From positions 19,298,150-19,362,149 of the forward strand of contig CM022665.1 of NCBI GenBank assembly GCA_012295275.1: a stretch of DNA of 64,000 nt. Direction: 5' to 3'. Position numbers and translations under genes: made by a program. Source of the stretch: Chrysomallon squamiferum (lineage: Eukaryota; Mollusca; Gastropoda; Neomphalida; Peltospiridae). Below, piece by piece: positions 1 through 13,474 of the stretch (positions are counted from its first letter, which is position 1; each line of letters begins with the position of its first letter). The notes under the pieces are model-generated. The model did no database searches. It was not told where the DNA came from and worked only from the letters and a program-made list of their open reading frames with translations.

Positions 1-19
1 AATGTTTTCCATTTATCAG

Positions 20-3000
20 GTGAAACCATTCATGTACAAAAAAAAAACAAAAACATATATATATAATTTATTGTTATACATTTTATTTACAGATTGTTCT
101 TATAAACAAAACACCATATGAGAAATACAAAGAATGTACGTAAACACTGTAAAATATTTAATTTTCTGCAGTATTTTCTAAGGGTTTGGATGCTATATAA
201 TTTGTGAGGGATTAAATACACTGAAGAGGTCGTTAATGGAGAAAGGTAGAAAGTAAAATACGTTATTGATTTGCGAATTATTAATAAATATCTTTACTTG
301 ATTAATTTGTTTTTATACAACAGATACAGATTTGTGGAAGCACTAGTTGGAAAGTATGGAAGTACTGAAAATGGTTCATGGAATGGATTTATTGGACTGA
401 TCGTCGGAAACGTGAATGTAATGTAATAACAAGAAAGACAAAGGGATCACTGAAGCTATACATATACATATACATTCACTCAAAGAAAAGCATATATCAG
501 TTAACCTGTTTCCCCAATGTAATTAGATTAAATGTGTATATTTTACAGAAGGCTGACTTAATAATGGCCGATATAAGCACAACATATTCCAGATGACAAT
601 AGGTCGTGTTCACTCATCCTTTTAATTTCGATGTTTCGACTGCCGACACACACTAACAGCAAATGGTATCTCAGTTACATTAGGCTCTACAGAAGACAGG
701 TTCATGCCTTCATCATCTTCGCCTAGCTTTTTGTCATATTTATTGTTTGGGTGAACCCATTTTATAAAGATATGAAAGTAGTAGACAAGGATGATCATTC
801 TAAATTTTTTTTTTTTTTTTTTTTTGTATCTTTATGGTTCTGTTCTTACATATTTATCAAGATCAAGTAAGAGCTGTTGTTATTTTCATTGTGCTAGTAA
901 AAAACAATGAACAACAACAACAACAACAAAAACAAAAACAATAATAATAATAATAAATTTGTAATTATGATGAAAGTGACGACATGATAAATATTATGAG
1001 GATGATGATTACTGAAAACATTTGTAAATAAATGGAATGCAGTGCTAGTAATTATAGTAGTGACTGTTATAGATTAGTAGAGACTGAAGTAGTAGTACTA
1101 GTAGTAGTTGTAGTAGTAGTAGAAGAAAAACAGAAAGAAAAAGTGCTGGTGGTTGCTGCAACAATAACACCACTAACAGCACATGTTTAGAATCCCTTAT
1201 CCGAAATGCTTGAGAAAGGAAATTATTTATTTTGGAATATAAGGATAATGTTTGATATATATATATTATAATATGAAAAACAACCAGAAAACTGGAAGAA
1301 AACACTATTTGGCTTCTAGGACAATTGCGCCCGGGACAATTTCCCCCCCCCCACCGCCGCCATTTTTTCTTCCAGTAATGATATTCAAGCATAACGACAT
1401 ATATGCATAAGAACAGTACTTCAAAAAATAACAAACAACATATAAAATGAAATTCAGAGTAGTCTGTGCATAGTTCTCTAGTAAAGCTTTGAACAGCAAC
1501 AGTTCATTCACAAGTATAGGTTCCACTCGCCGGTGCATGTTCCTCATGCCAATCTTGTAACGTGCATCACGTCTACGACCCACGAACTTGTAATCAAAAT
1601 ACTCCAGTATTTGTAATACAGAGTCATCCACTGAACGAATGCAATGACAGCTATCTGACGGATCAGTAACGGATCAGTACCGTAACGAACATAATGGTAT
1701 AGTGGAAGAAAAATGAGGGCCGTTGTCAAGGGGCAGTTTTCCGGGGTGTGGAGGCAGTTATCCGGGCGGCAATATTTCTGACATCCACTATTTCTGTGTT
1801 TGGAAAAAGCTTCGGGTTTCGGGATTTCCGTTAAGGAATCCTCATCTTGGAATAGTAATAATGGTAGTGGCAGTAGAATCAGTAATAAATTTCGTTTATA
1901 GATATAGGTTATCACTGCAAACTCTAGCTACGCGGCCTCAATATCTACCTTCTGATTTAAGCGAATATACTAGGAAATTATAAATACACCTCCCAGCGCT
2001 TTTGTGTAAACACCCTAGTGAATCCATATCAAAATCAACTTCTATGACGAAAGCTTATTTATTATGTTTAGTTAAGACATAACACGTAACTTAGTGTATG
2101 TTAATTAATTTTAAGGGAAAAAAAAGAAGATAATAATATGTTACGTTATTCGGTATCTGAATTCTGTTTACATAAAGATTTACTGCCATGATTTTTTTAG
2201 GTAACAGAACAATATTTTATCCGTTAAGCAAGCATGAATACGAACTAGCACAGGATAAAATGTAGCTTCTTTCATTTTCATTAAAACAAATATTTAGACG
2301 AAAAACAGTATTTGAATAAAGCCTGTAAAAAACATAAAATTTAATGTAATGCACAAATAAAAATTATTTCAAATGAGTTTAGAGAACGATACAAAACATT
2401 TTTGTATGAAAAAATGTACGAGATTAAATGATTTATATCATAATATATAACTCTGATCCGGTAAGATGGGTATATTATTAATGTTGTTGCATAAACACAC
2501 ACTTTGTAACATTTTTTTTACAAAGAAAACAATTAAATATTTTATAACAGATAAAAACGGAAAACCTACTAACATCGTTATTATAGTTCTTGAAATGATG
2601 ATGTTGATGTTGTTGCTTCCGTTGGTATTATTATTTATTTTATTTTATTTTATTTCTTCTCTTTCTGACTGAGAAACAATTGTTCCATAATTAATTATTA
2701 AAGAATATGTGAAGTCAAGAACAGATTTTTCTTGGAACGTGGTGGATATTTGCCATCATTATGGCCAGATATATAGCTGCAACCTCATTGCTTTTTAAAA
2801 GTCAACATCCTAAAATTATCATTTAATACAACATCTGGAATGCTTAAACAACCGCAGTGCAAATGGGAACATTTGGAGGATCAAACTATATTAGGTATTT
2901 TGAGGTATGATCTTAAACAAATTAAAAAACACAAGAAAGAAAAACACGGTATTTTTCACTCACTCAGCTCTTATATAAAAAAAAAAAAAAAAAATTAAAA

Positions 3001-4290
3001 ATTAATAAAATAACAATGACACGGACGAAAACAGTCAGTCGTGAACCTAAGCTATGCTATTTCTCTATATCGTGAAATACATAATCTGATCATGAAGTAA
3101 TGAAAACGATATAATTTATAAAATAAAATCCTTTGTAATCATCATTTCCAGACTTCGAATGACCGTAATTTTAGAAAAGTGGCTGAAGGATTTAAAAGAT
3201 TTTCACAACAAGATCCTTCTTCGTTAAGTACAAAGGCTGAAGAACATCGACTTAAAGTGTTGAATGGAAACTACTGTTTTATAGGTGGAAAACCAACACT
3301 GGAATACTGGGTCAGTCAGAACTGCCAGCTCAAATTACTCAGTGAAGGATTTTATTCCTTGCTCTATGGAATTGGACTGCCGAAAAATTCACCTTACACA
3401 AGACTCTTTTCTGAGCAGTGAGTATATTATCAGTGTTATTGTTCTATTATTGTTTTTATTATTTTTTTCGTCATCTTTGTAGTCATTATTATCACCAGTG
3501 TCGTCTTCATTAACATTACCCACGTTTTTATTTTTGTCATCGTTTTTGTTATTATTAATGCTGTTTTGTTGTTGTTGTTGTTGTTATTTCACTGGTGTTG
3601 TTTGTTTACGTCTTCGTTTACGTCTTTACAAAAATATAAATTATCTGTTGTTGTGACTGAATATAATTCAAACTAATCAAACTCATACAGGATTCGTCAG
3701 CACCGTTCCAAGGCTCATCAGATTTTAACAAATTTTATCTGTATTAACGAGAGAAAATAGAAATAATAATAATAATAATAAAAAATAATAAATAAATAAA
3801 TAAAATGTGAACTGGTGATCTGAACAAAAGATGGCAATTTAAAATTAATTTGCTGAAATCACATCATTTTGAAAGCAAAACAAATAAAATACAACAGTAC
3901 AAAAAACAAAATCGAGTTTTTAATGAGAGGTAGCAGAGTGCACTGAATTAATTTATTTATTTATTATAAACTATTCATTCACTCGATCTATTTAGTATTC
4001 ATTGAGAAGAACCATTTTGTCTGATGCTTTCATTAAATGTTGCTTATTGATATTTCAGAACAATCACTCTTCACAAGACTGAAATTATGGCGATGATGAA
4101 AGCAAAATGTAGGCCGGGTAATAGATGCAACGAGAAGAAACTGAAATGTTCACGAACAATCAATTTATCCGACATTCAGTCAGCATTCTACTTTCTGGTT
4201 ATTGGAATTATGATTACAACGGTAATGCTCGCTTTGTGGAACTAATTTATGTTAAACTGAAGATGTACCATAACTGTTGATGAGAACAAT
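20..4290 (+). pseudogene. Decayed ionotropic glutamate receptor-like gene, 5' part off the window
   Basis: Six pieces match, in order, exons 5-10 of the intact gene at 5182-17198. They are: an S1-start stub at 20-40 that runs into poly-A; 324-411 (reads KYGSTENGSWNGFIGLIVGN); about 550-840 (S1 end, M1, pore); about 2715-2904 (M3); 3152-3417 (S2, fully open); and 4059-4290 (S2 end, M4). The M1 exon has in-frame stops just after ADISTTYSR (TGA near 595, then TAG), a run of about 20 T where the pore loop should be, and no usable donor. The last exon shifts frame near 4235, so the C-terminal VELIYVKLKMY reading is out of phase with the M4 reading. The EPPDGK motif of the live gene is EALVGK here. 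I infer a dead tandem duplicate; the amino-terminal domain exons, if they survive, lie before base 1. The 3152-3417 exon is anomalously well preserved (see findings). Confidence 0.88.
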
Positions 4291-5181
4291 ACTTGGAATC
4301 AAAATACAATTAAATTTATTTTTATCACAATTTCATAATTAAGGCATTATAAAGGCTGAAAAATAAATTCTTGCACATTTGGCAGATTAATATTCTTGTG
4401 AGAAACAGAAAGAGAGAGACTAACAGATTGATAGTCATCCAGATGAAATCATAAATTTAGTGCGTAGATTGACATGAAAGCATTGACCTATGCATGTATG
4501 GTATAAACATCAGTATCCATGTTCCATTGAGTATCTCTGTAAATTTATATATTATGCATATTACACGTGGACATTATGTTTAATTTATAATAAAGTTTCT
4601 GAAAAGGAGTTTCTTGAGAAAATATTGAACGGCTTTTATGATTAAACCTTTAGAAAAAATCCATCAAATTCAGTGGAGATAGTCTTTTATGAGACTAATA
4701 ATAATTAACTCTTGCACTTTATTCGAATCAGTAACTACGGAAGTCTTAAGTAACTGATAATTTTTCATATTGTGAATTTGTTTTAACAAAAGCACTGGAC
4801 AAGAAAAAAATTATCATATGAATTCACACTCGTTTACTCGCAGTTAACTGGAATCATGGAAGTTGTCTTAGAAATTCTTGTTAATATATTAAGGATTTGA
4901 TTTTGTGGTTATTGTTGCTCTTTTTTTCTCTTTTTGTTTTTTTCTTTTCTTTTTTTACCAAATCATACAAATTAATCTACAAATTACTTCTTTTCTTTAG
5001 CAAGAACAGTTCAGTTCTTTTAAAAGTTGCATGTGGTTTACTGCTCTGTCAAACAGAATATATAATCGATCGCTTTCTTTATAACCAAAAGAAGAATGGA
5101 TATAACAATAGCATGAGATATTTCCGTTGTCACCATGGAGTTGAAACATTCATGGTAAATCTGTTTTTATAAAAAGAAGTA
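4291..5181. other. Intergenic stretch between receptor pseudogene and receptor gene A
   Basis: No exon homology, RNA gene or clear mobile element was seen. It is AT-rich. It must contain the promoter and 5' UTR of the downstream receptor gene, unless a 5' UTR intron exists, but no core promoter motif could be supported by eye. Confidence 0.5.
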
Positions 5182-8100
5182 ATGGTTGAATTTCCCACCA
5201 TGTACCTACTCAAATTCGGATTAATTTATATTTTATATGTACGTTTCGCTCACGTCAGCAAAGTCAAAGAAGCTGCAGCAAATGGAATATATGAGAAAAC
5301 GTTACAAAATGACAGTCTGAACTGTATGGAAGCTAATAATTTCGACACCTTTTGGCTTGGTGAAGACAACGATTCTGACATTGTTCTTAAAAACGAATTT
5401 AGCGATGTGGAGCTGGTGACAAAATTAATAAAACACGAGGGCTGGAAATCTGTGTCTATAGTATATCAGGAAGAAAATAACAGTGAGTATAGATTATAAA
5501 ACTGTTTTTGTTATCGAATGAAACATCGGTACATATAATTTATACTTTCATCAACATCATAATACGTTTTGTTACTGACGCTTATTAAATGTAAAAAAAA
5601 AACATTTTTTTCAACGTAATGACGAAGAAATTCATTCCCTCCATTTTTCTACCTAATATTAACGATTAAAGGCTATTTTATAAATATAGACAATGAATTT
5701 GATAGCTTTTTAGCTGACCGAGAATCCTGATTTTGTTTTTGTTTTTCGATCACCAATTTTCCATCTGTAACTATACATACTAATACGTTTGATACAGTGA
5801 TCCGTAATGCATCCGAAATGAAATAGTGTTTAAAATGGCTCACGTATAACGACATTCACATTTCTTTTCAGCTACGTTAACTTTGAAACAAAAGCTTTCA
5901 GAACTTGGCGTTATGGCAAGCTTTTTTTATATCAAGAGTTTTAATGATTTTTCACAACTGGTGCCAGCTACATCATTGATACCAGTTATTCTTCTGTGTT
6001 TGGACAGAGCTTGTATTAAACGAATAATATGGCAGGTTTGTATCCACCAAGTTTTATATATATATGAAACAACGGATCTCATAAATATTTATTTTCTGTA
6101 ACGATTGTATTTATTGTACAATGCTATAATAATTCATGATTTATTAAATTTTGATAAAGATTTAATGAATTCATTGCTAATATATGTATAAATATGTGTA
6201 TGTGTACGTACATACATACATAAATACATACGTACATGTCTACATACAATAGATAGATAGATAGATATAGATAGGTATATAGATAGGTATACAGATATAT
6301 AGATAGATAGATATAGTCGAGCTTCAAAAATTCCAGTTCTCGAATTGAAAATCTGTACTGGCCGAGCTGTTAACAGTAGAACTGCAAACGTCGATAACGC
6401 GAATATCTTTATTTCTCTAAGAAGTTTAGCGCTCCCAGACCACTGATTCCGGTTACGTCTGTATTGTCTTTTTTTTTCTGTTTTATTTATCAGTATATAA
6501 AATTGTAGATAGATAGATAGATACCATTCATTTCAAATTCATTTTAATTGTGTCTTTTATTGATTTTGTTATTTTGTTCGTTTATGCAGTAAGTTCAAAA
6601 GGTCATCACTCTTCAAATTATACGTATGTACCAAAAAAATGATATCTGTGGAATACTTGTGAAATTAACTTCCTAAAAATAACCGTTTCAGCTAGATTAA
6701 CCAGTTGCCTGCTGAGTTATGGCCATCTGAATATTTGATGTTAAATATCAGCACTAGTTACCCTAAATACCAAGAGGGAGTGCGGTTTCACTGTCCCATT
6801 ATACTGGGTGATTTGACAGCGAATGATTCTTATAATAAAACTTTTAGTAAATAATGTTCAAGTAACCATATTTGGTGGGCTGCATAAACGACTATCACAT
6901 AAATATTGCACTAGTTCATTCTTGATTATATTGTTTAATGCATGATGACAACATCTAGACAACGTATATCAGAGAGCTCGCCTCAAATTTCTTTCCCTGT
7001 GTCCAGCTATTCTCTTTCTCTGTGACTGTCTTTCACACTAACAACATCACAACATATGCGCAGACCGTTACTGTCCTGGGTTCCTTAAGATAGGTCCAGT
7101 GACAGAGTTTACAATATATTAATATTGCAAGTGTCTTTCCTAAGAAGGAATTTCCTAAGTACCAAAATCTAAATAAAGAGAAATAAACCTGAGTGGTGTT
7201 TCTGCATGTTCAGTTTAATAATAGATTACGCTGCGTGCTTTATCTGAATTCTTAGTACTTGTTATTTTGTACTCATTTATTTATTTGGTTATTTATTTAT
7301 GAATGTGACAGGAATGCTATACTCGAAAGCGACTGACATTAGAAGCACAGCTACACTGGCTGATCGTGTGGCCGGAGTTACGTAGTATTACACAGTTGTT
7401 CACCTTGCTGACGTGCTGTGTTACACATATTGCCCTGGTTGTCAGAAGTGACCAACCACAAACACCCTGTGTAAGTAAAGTTTGTTTATTTTTGTTGTAT
7501 GTTCTGTTTCTGTCTTTTTTCTTCTTCTTCTTTTTTCTAATTTTTTTATTTATTATTTTTATTTTTACGTGTTTTTTTTAAAATTGTATTGTTGTTGTCG
7601 CTGCTACTTTCGTGGACTGCTTCTGTTATTGGTACTGCTACCATCACCACCACCATTACTATCACCACTACTGCTACTACTACTTTGATATACTTTTTTA
7701 TATACTGAGTTGTTTGTTTCGCCTCTCTTGAAATAATAAGAATCACATTATAATATATGTGCCATGACATTTGCTCACCGGAAATTTGCTCACTGGAAAA
7801 TCTATCAAAATAATTCAGTCGAGATAGCATAATTGTTCAAGGTCATGATATTCTTTGGGGTTTTTTGTACTCGATCTGACATTGTCGTTGAAGTAAATGA
7901 AACACTGAATTATTCTAATTGATCAAAAGTTCCACATGCTCATAAAATCTTTTGACCATGATTTGGTACCGCTCAGAGCAACAAAGGCTCAAGGGTTTTT
8001 CTTATTAGGTCTACGTATGTAGATAATAAAATAGCTTTTCGTGTCTGGTGGCTTTCTATCATTTTCGCCCGGAATGATATATGGAGAAAATTTCGAAGCA

Positions 8101-9814
8101 AATTTTTAGGGGAGCGGATACTTAATTTGGAATAACTTTCATTAGAATCACCCTATAAATGTGTGTTTTCTATTCCCCCTATCAATTCCACATCATAATA
8201 AAACCGCAAAACTTTGTCATCATAATTCAAAAGTTCACCAATTTTGGGACGAACTCAAATTTGCGGATTTCAGTTTTATTATGTCATATATTAGGAAAAA
8301 AGCAAAAATCTTGAAATGGCTGGAAACTGTGTCAGAAGTTAATTCTAATCATATAATGGCAGCCAGCTAGAAAAAAATATTTAAACTGAAACAAACGAAC
8401 CAAGCTACCTTTTGCAGGAATTAATACTTTTATGTACGTAATCACATTTACCATAAAATTAACTAACATAACACTTTGTTAGAACAAATAAACACTCAAA
8501 ATGTCTAGTAAGAGGGGTTCTTGACATCAGATATCTTTTAAGAAAATTAATACAAGCTGATCCTAAATACATAAGGATGGATACAGCAATGAGCAAATCA
8601 TAATAATCAGCTGTATCTAAGCATCCTAATTTAGTTTTTATTTCACACGTACAAGAAAGTGGATATCATGAAATTCCATCAATATTTCACTGAAGTGATA
8701 TTTATAAAGTAATTACTCCCCTTTCATTATTATTATTATTATTACTGTCAATAGAGGGCATTAGCTGTCTGTTTCACTTTAACCAAATGGAGGTAGAATG
8801 TAATCCTTTGCATTTAACTCAGTTTCACAATCTGATGTACAAGGCATTGGTACAACCAGCATGGAGTGGCTTTGGAAGCATGGACAGGAGATAATGAAAA
8901 GGCTAAACTGAACCAACTTCTTGTGAAAATTGCTAATGGTCTTGTAAATGAATCCAAAATTGGTGAAGCAACATATAAAGAATTGGATATAAATCGTCTA
9001 GAAAAGGAAGAGGCAAGTCGGATGGACTTCTTTGCAACCATGAAAAAGCAAAGGTCGAACATTTTCTGTGATTTGCAGACCAAAAAGGTCAAGTGAAGGG
9101 GAAAAGAAATAATGCTGACACGACAAAGTTCATGAATGACATTGCCCAGAACGTTCCAGTCGTAGAAACGTCGTTCCCTGATACGTCAGCCTGTTTTATA
9201 GATGCACTGTGCATCATTCAGAAATTGGAAGGCAACGGTAAAGTATTCTGTGACCTAACAAATGCTGAACTGAAGGGGTTCTTAGAAAGGAGGAGACAAG
9301 ATTGACAGAACCGCTGTTATATTTGAAGTGTATCGAGATTCGTCCATCACAGATGCAGAACGGACCAACAAAGGCGCCAGATCTGGTGTGAGACTATATA
9401 TCTGTAGGACATAAGATTAAGCAGTTGAGACGATTTTTCTCTTTAGCTCACAACAAGATCTTGCTGCCTGGGATCATGATGGAGCAGCGGAAGTCGGATC
9501 ATAACAAAGCAATAATTGGAAACAAAACGCTGTATTTTCATATGGATTAAAGTGTTGGAAAATATAGCGCACTGAGACATCACTGGTCGATGAATTACAT
9601 TCGACACAGGAGGAAGCATTTGGTCACGGTTTAAAGTGTCATTTATGTCTCTGAGGACGTTCATGCCTGATTCCGTGAACGCATTCACGGGATGAGAAAA
9701 GACAGGACTGCTTAAGCAATTGAAAAAGGACGAAAAAGTCATAGACATTCATCAACCCTGCAGGTGTGCACGTGCCGCATCTATGCATCTTCATCAAACA
9801 CAACCAAAATTAAT

Positions 9815-9867
<53 letters not shown>

Positions 9868-10471
9868 TTAACAAAGAGAAGTGAAGCTGATTCCAGCACT
9901 CTACCATGTTGTGAGTACAGTCTTCAGCAGCGCATATAACCAAGCAGGAGGTCTTTTCAACGAAACCCTGAAGTACCAGAATCCTATGGCCATGGTTGGA
10001 TAAAGACAGATGCTGGCTCACAAACTGGATGCATGGATGGATAAGCTGCGTCTGCCATAAGCAAAGTTCCAGTTGATGTAAAGATGCTTTGGTATCATAG
10101 TTCATTTGTGAATCACAACCAACTTCAGCAGCTTCAAAGAGGATTCAGTTTCAAAAAAGGACATCAGTCAATCAGAAACAGAGGCACATCCAAACTCTCT
10201 GCAATCCAATTTCTCGTGAAGGAATTCAGTTCGATTATAATTGTTGTTGTTGCTATATTTACATGTATACTTTTTTTAAATGTATTATTAAAATTTCTTA
10301 TTTGATATCTGGCGGTGGGAAATATCCATTTTTTAACTTTTGGGCTGAGCAACTGTCTACTGGACAAATATCCTACAATCAAAATATCACAGGTTCATTT
10401 TACCTTGTCTTCTTTCTTTCTTTCTGTTTATTATCATTATTATTATTTATTTATTTATTTTTCTTATTATC

Positions 10472-10511
<40 letters not shown>

Positions 10512-10734
10512 TTTTATTATTATTATTTATTATTATTATTGTTATTATTGTTAATATTATTAAATGTTCTCCAGTAATATTCGCAAGGTTCTCTCTAAAG
10601 GAGTTACAATTAACAAAGCTATTTTCTTTTCTTCTTTTTTTTGTCCCAGAAAACAAATAAAAATACTGATCACAGAGATGACGGTGAACAAGATGTTGCA
10701 AAAGAATAAAACTGTTTTTGTCTTCAAGTTTTCA

Positions 10735-10801
<67 letters not shown>

Positions 10802-12532
10802 ATTATTATTGTTGTTATTATTATTTTATTATTATTATTACTACTACTACTACTGCTGCTGTTGTTGTTTTTGTTATTGTTTTTGGTTTCATTTTAGTTT
10901 CACTGCTGTCTTTTTATAATATGCATTTATATATCTACAAACACGGAAGATAAAATGCTGTTATTATTTTATTAATAACGGTTTACGCAAAAACGTATTT
11001 TAAAATTTATTTCAATTTGGTTTATCAGTATAAGCCTTTACCTTTTATTTTTATAATAATGTATAAATAAATTAATGTTTCTGATTATACTTTTGCTTTT
11101 ATATGTATCTATTAATGCATATATGCATGTATATTGTGTGTATTAATGTCTCTTTATCGTAATATATTTATGTATATATGAATAATTTTGTTGATGTCAG
11201 AAATTAGTTTTTTTCTTTTTTCTTTTGCTATTTTTTATTCATATGTATCTTTATATATGGTAGAAATATATGAAATTAAGACAATAAAAAATCTTTGTCT
11301 TACATGCAGTCACAAAAAATAATTGTTTCTGTATACACCTTGGTACAAACACGCGGTGAAAGAGAGTTAAGTCTGGCAGTGACCATTAACCGTTCTGGAA
11401 ACAGTACAGCAGTCAGAGACATTTTTCCAAACAACAGATACGGGTTCAATCACAAACATTTTACGGCAGTTACATTACAAGTAAGTAATATAAGTAAATA
11501 ATTAAATTTTAGAATATTGTAATCTTTTTCATTCTGTGTTTCTGGTAAATATTAGAATAAATAAATAAAATAAACACACTATATATATATATATTTGTGC
11601 GTGTGTTGATATGCGTGTATGTAAGGATGGTCCTTAATTTAAGTTCTGATTTTTCTTGCTTTAACTCTCTAATTATCATCCATTTGTTAAAACAAAATAT
11701 AAGTACAGTTTTGTGAATTTTGAAAAATATTTAATGCTATTTCAAGCCTGTTTACTGAAAATAGACTGAAAATGATTCAGGGCACCTCCAGAATTCCAGC
11801 TAGTCATTTCTCGCCTGTGACGTCTGGAGATTGATAAATGAAGGACACTAACAGGTTTTCCCTACCTTCTCTGATATTTATTTTCTCTGTATCTATTTTT
11901 TTTTTAATCTTGATCGTCACTTGTGTGTTTGCATGTTTTGAAGAACTGAGTCTCAGAGCATTTCAAGAAAGCAGCGGCATTAATCAACTCCTTGATACAG
12001 TGACGTCTTGCAAAATGGAACATGCTTCAGTTCTGTTTGAACTGGTCTTGGCTAAGCACACACATTTGACCAGCTGAGACATTCTCTGACTGCTTTATTA
12101 TTCTTGCCATAACCTGTACTTGGTCCTTGCCAGTTCTATGTTCAATTTTGAGACATCAGTACTAGGAGTTATTTTACCTAATCCAGTCAAATGAAGTGAA
12201 GCTTCCCAATTCAAGGCTCTACTAGTGCAATATTCTTAGTCATATTCACTAACCAGCCAATTTTATGAGAATAACTAAGATTCGAAATATTCTTGTAATA
12301 TATCATTCATTTACTTCTAAAAGTACTTTTAAATTGATTATTTTTCTTTCAGGTGAAACCATTCATGTTTAAAGAAAATGGTCAATATAATGGATTCCTG
12401 GTTGACATTCTTAACTTTATAGCACGTTCTCTTAACTTTACGTAAGAAATTTTACCAACGGCAGGCTTTTAAAACTCACATACACACAGAAAACGTGACA
12501 GATACAGTTAAATTATGAAATACACAGAAATG

Positions 12533-12598
<66 letters not shown>

Positions 12599-13423
12599 TT
12601 ACTGAATAGTGAGTCAACAATTTGCCATCCAACGAGTGTATAGAATGTATAAAAGTAATTTTTACATTACGTTACTTAGTAGTATTGTGTAATTTATTTA
12701 TTTTAAATCACTTTTAGATATACACTAACAGAGCCACCTGATGGTAAATACGGTAGTATTGAAAACGGTTCGTGGAATGGTTTAGTTGGGATGATTGTCA
12801 GAAAGGTGAGATAACGTTTTACACAAGCCGTTAATAAACATTTTCTGTTTCTACAATACTTTCGAAACAAGTAACCATCAGTTTAGTTTTATTTGTCTTA
12901 AAAATTGTTGTTTATTCATGGAACTCAATAAAGAATAACAACTATATCCCCATAATTCCACGTTGTGGGCAATAAGGTAATTTATTAGAGGCTGGCGAAA
13001 GAGTTTGCAGAATAGTTTATCCTCGGTTAGGCTAATGGGTTATTTGAGTCTCCATCCAGTGTTTGTTTCGTTTTATTAAATCCATCAGATATCCACATAA
13101 TTTTTAAATATGTCTAGACCTTAGCTCAGCTCATCATCTGCCGCAACTACAATACTCATAAATGTTACTATTGCGAAATCGTTTGCCTAATTCCGGAGAA
13201 TTAAAAGTTGTATGTTAATCAAGAATATTACCCATATTCGATTTCCATACCAATCTGCGCCTTTTGATTTATCCGAGGAGTCACGATGTCTTATCGAGTC
13301 TCTCCGAACTATACGCCGAGGGGGAAATCAGGATAAAACTGTACGTGCACCATTTTCATTCAAAACCCGTGGCCTGAAGAAACGGTTGGAAAAAACAAAG
13401 TAGAAAGTGGTAGATAAATGCAA

Positions 13424-13474
<51 letters not shown>

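Noticed and set aside
1045-1915. Three overlapping minus-strand open frames of 108-129 codons
   Set aside because: Composition is low-complexity, no motif is recognisable, and the region is the decayed pseudogene's intron.
7482-7830. Phenylalanine/leucine-rich open frames near receptor A exon 3
   Set aside because: T-rich intron sequence after the 7470 donor.
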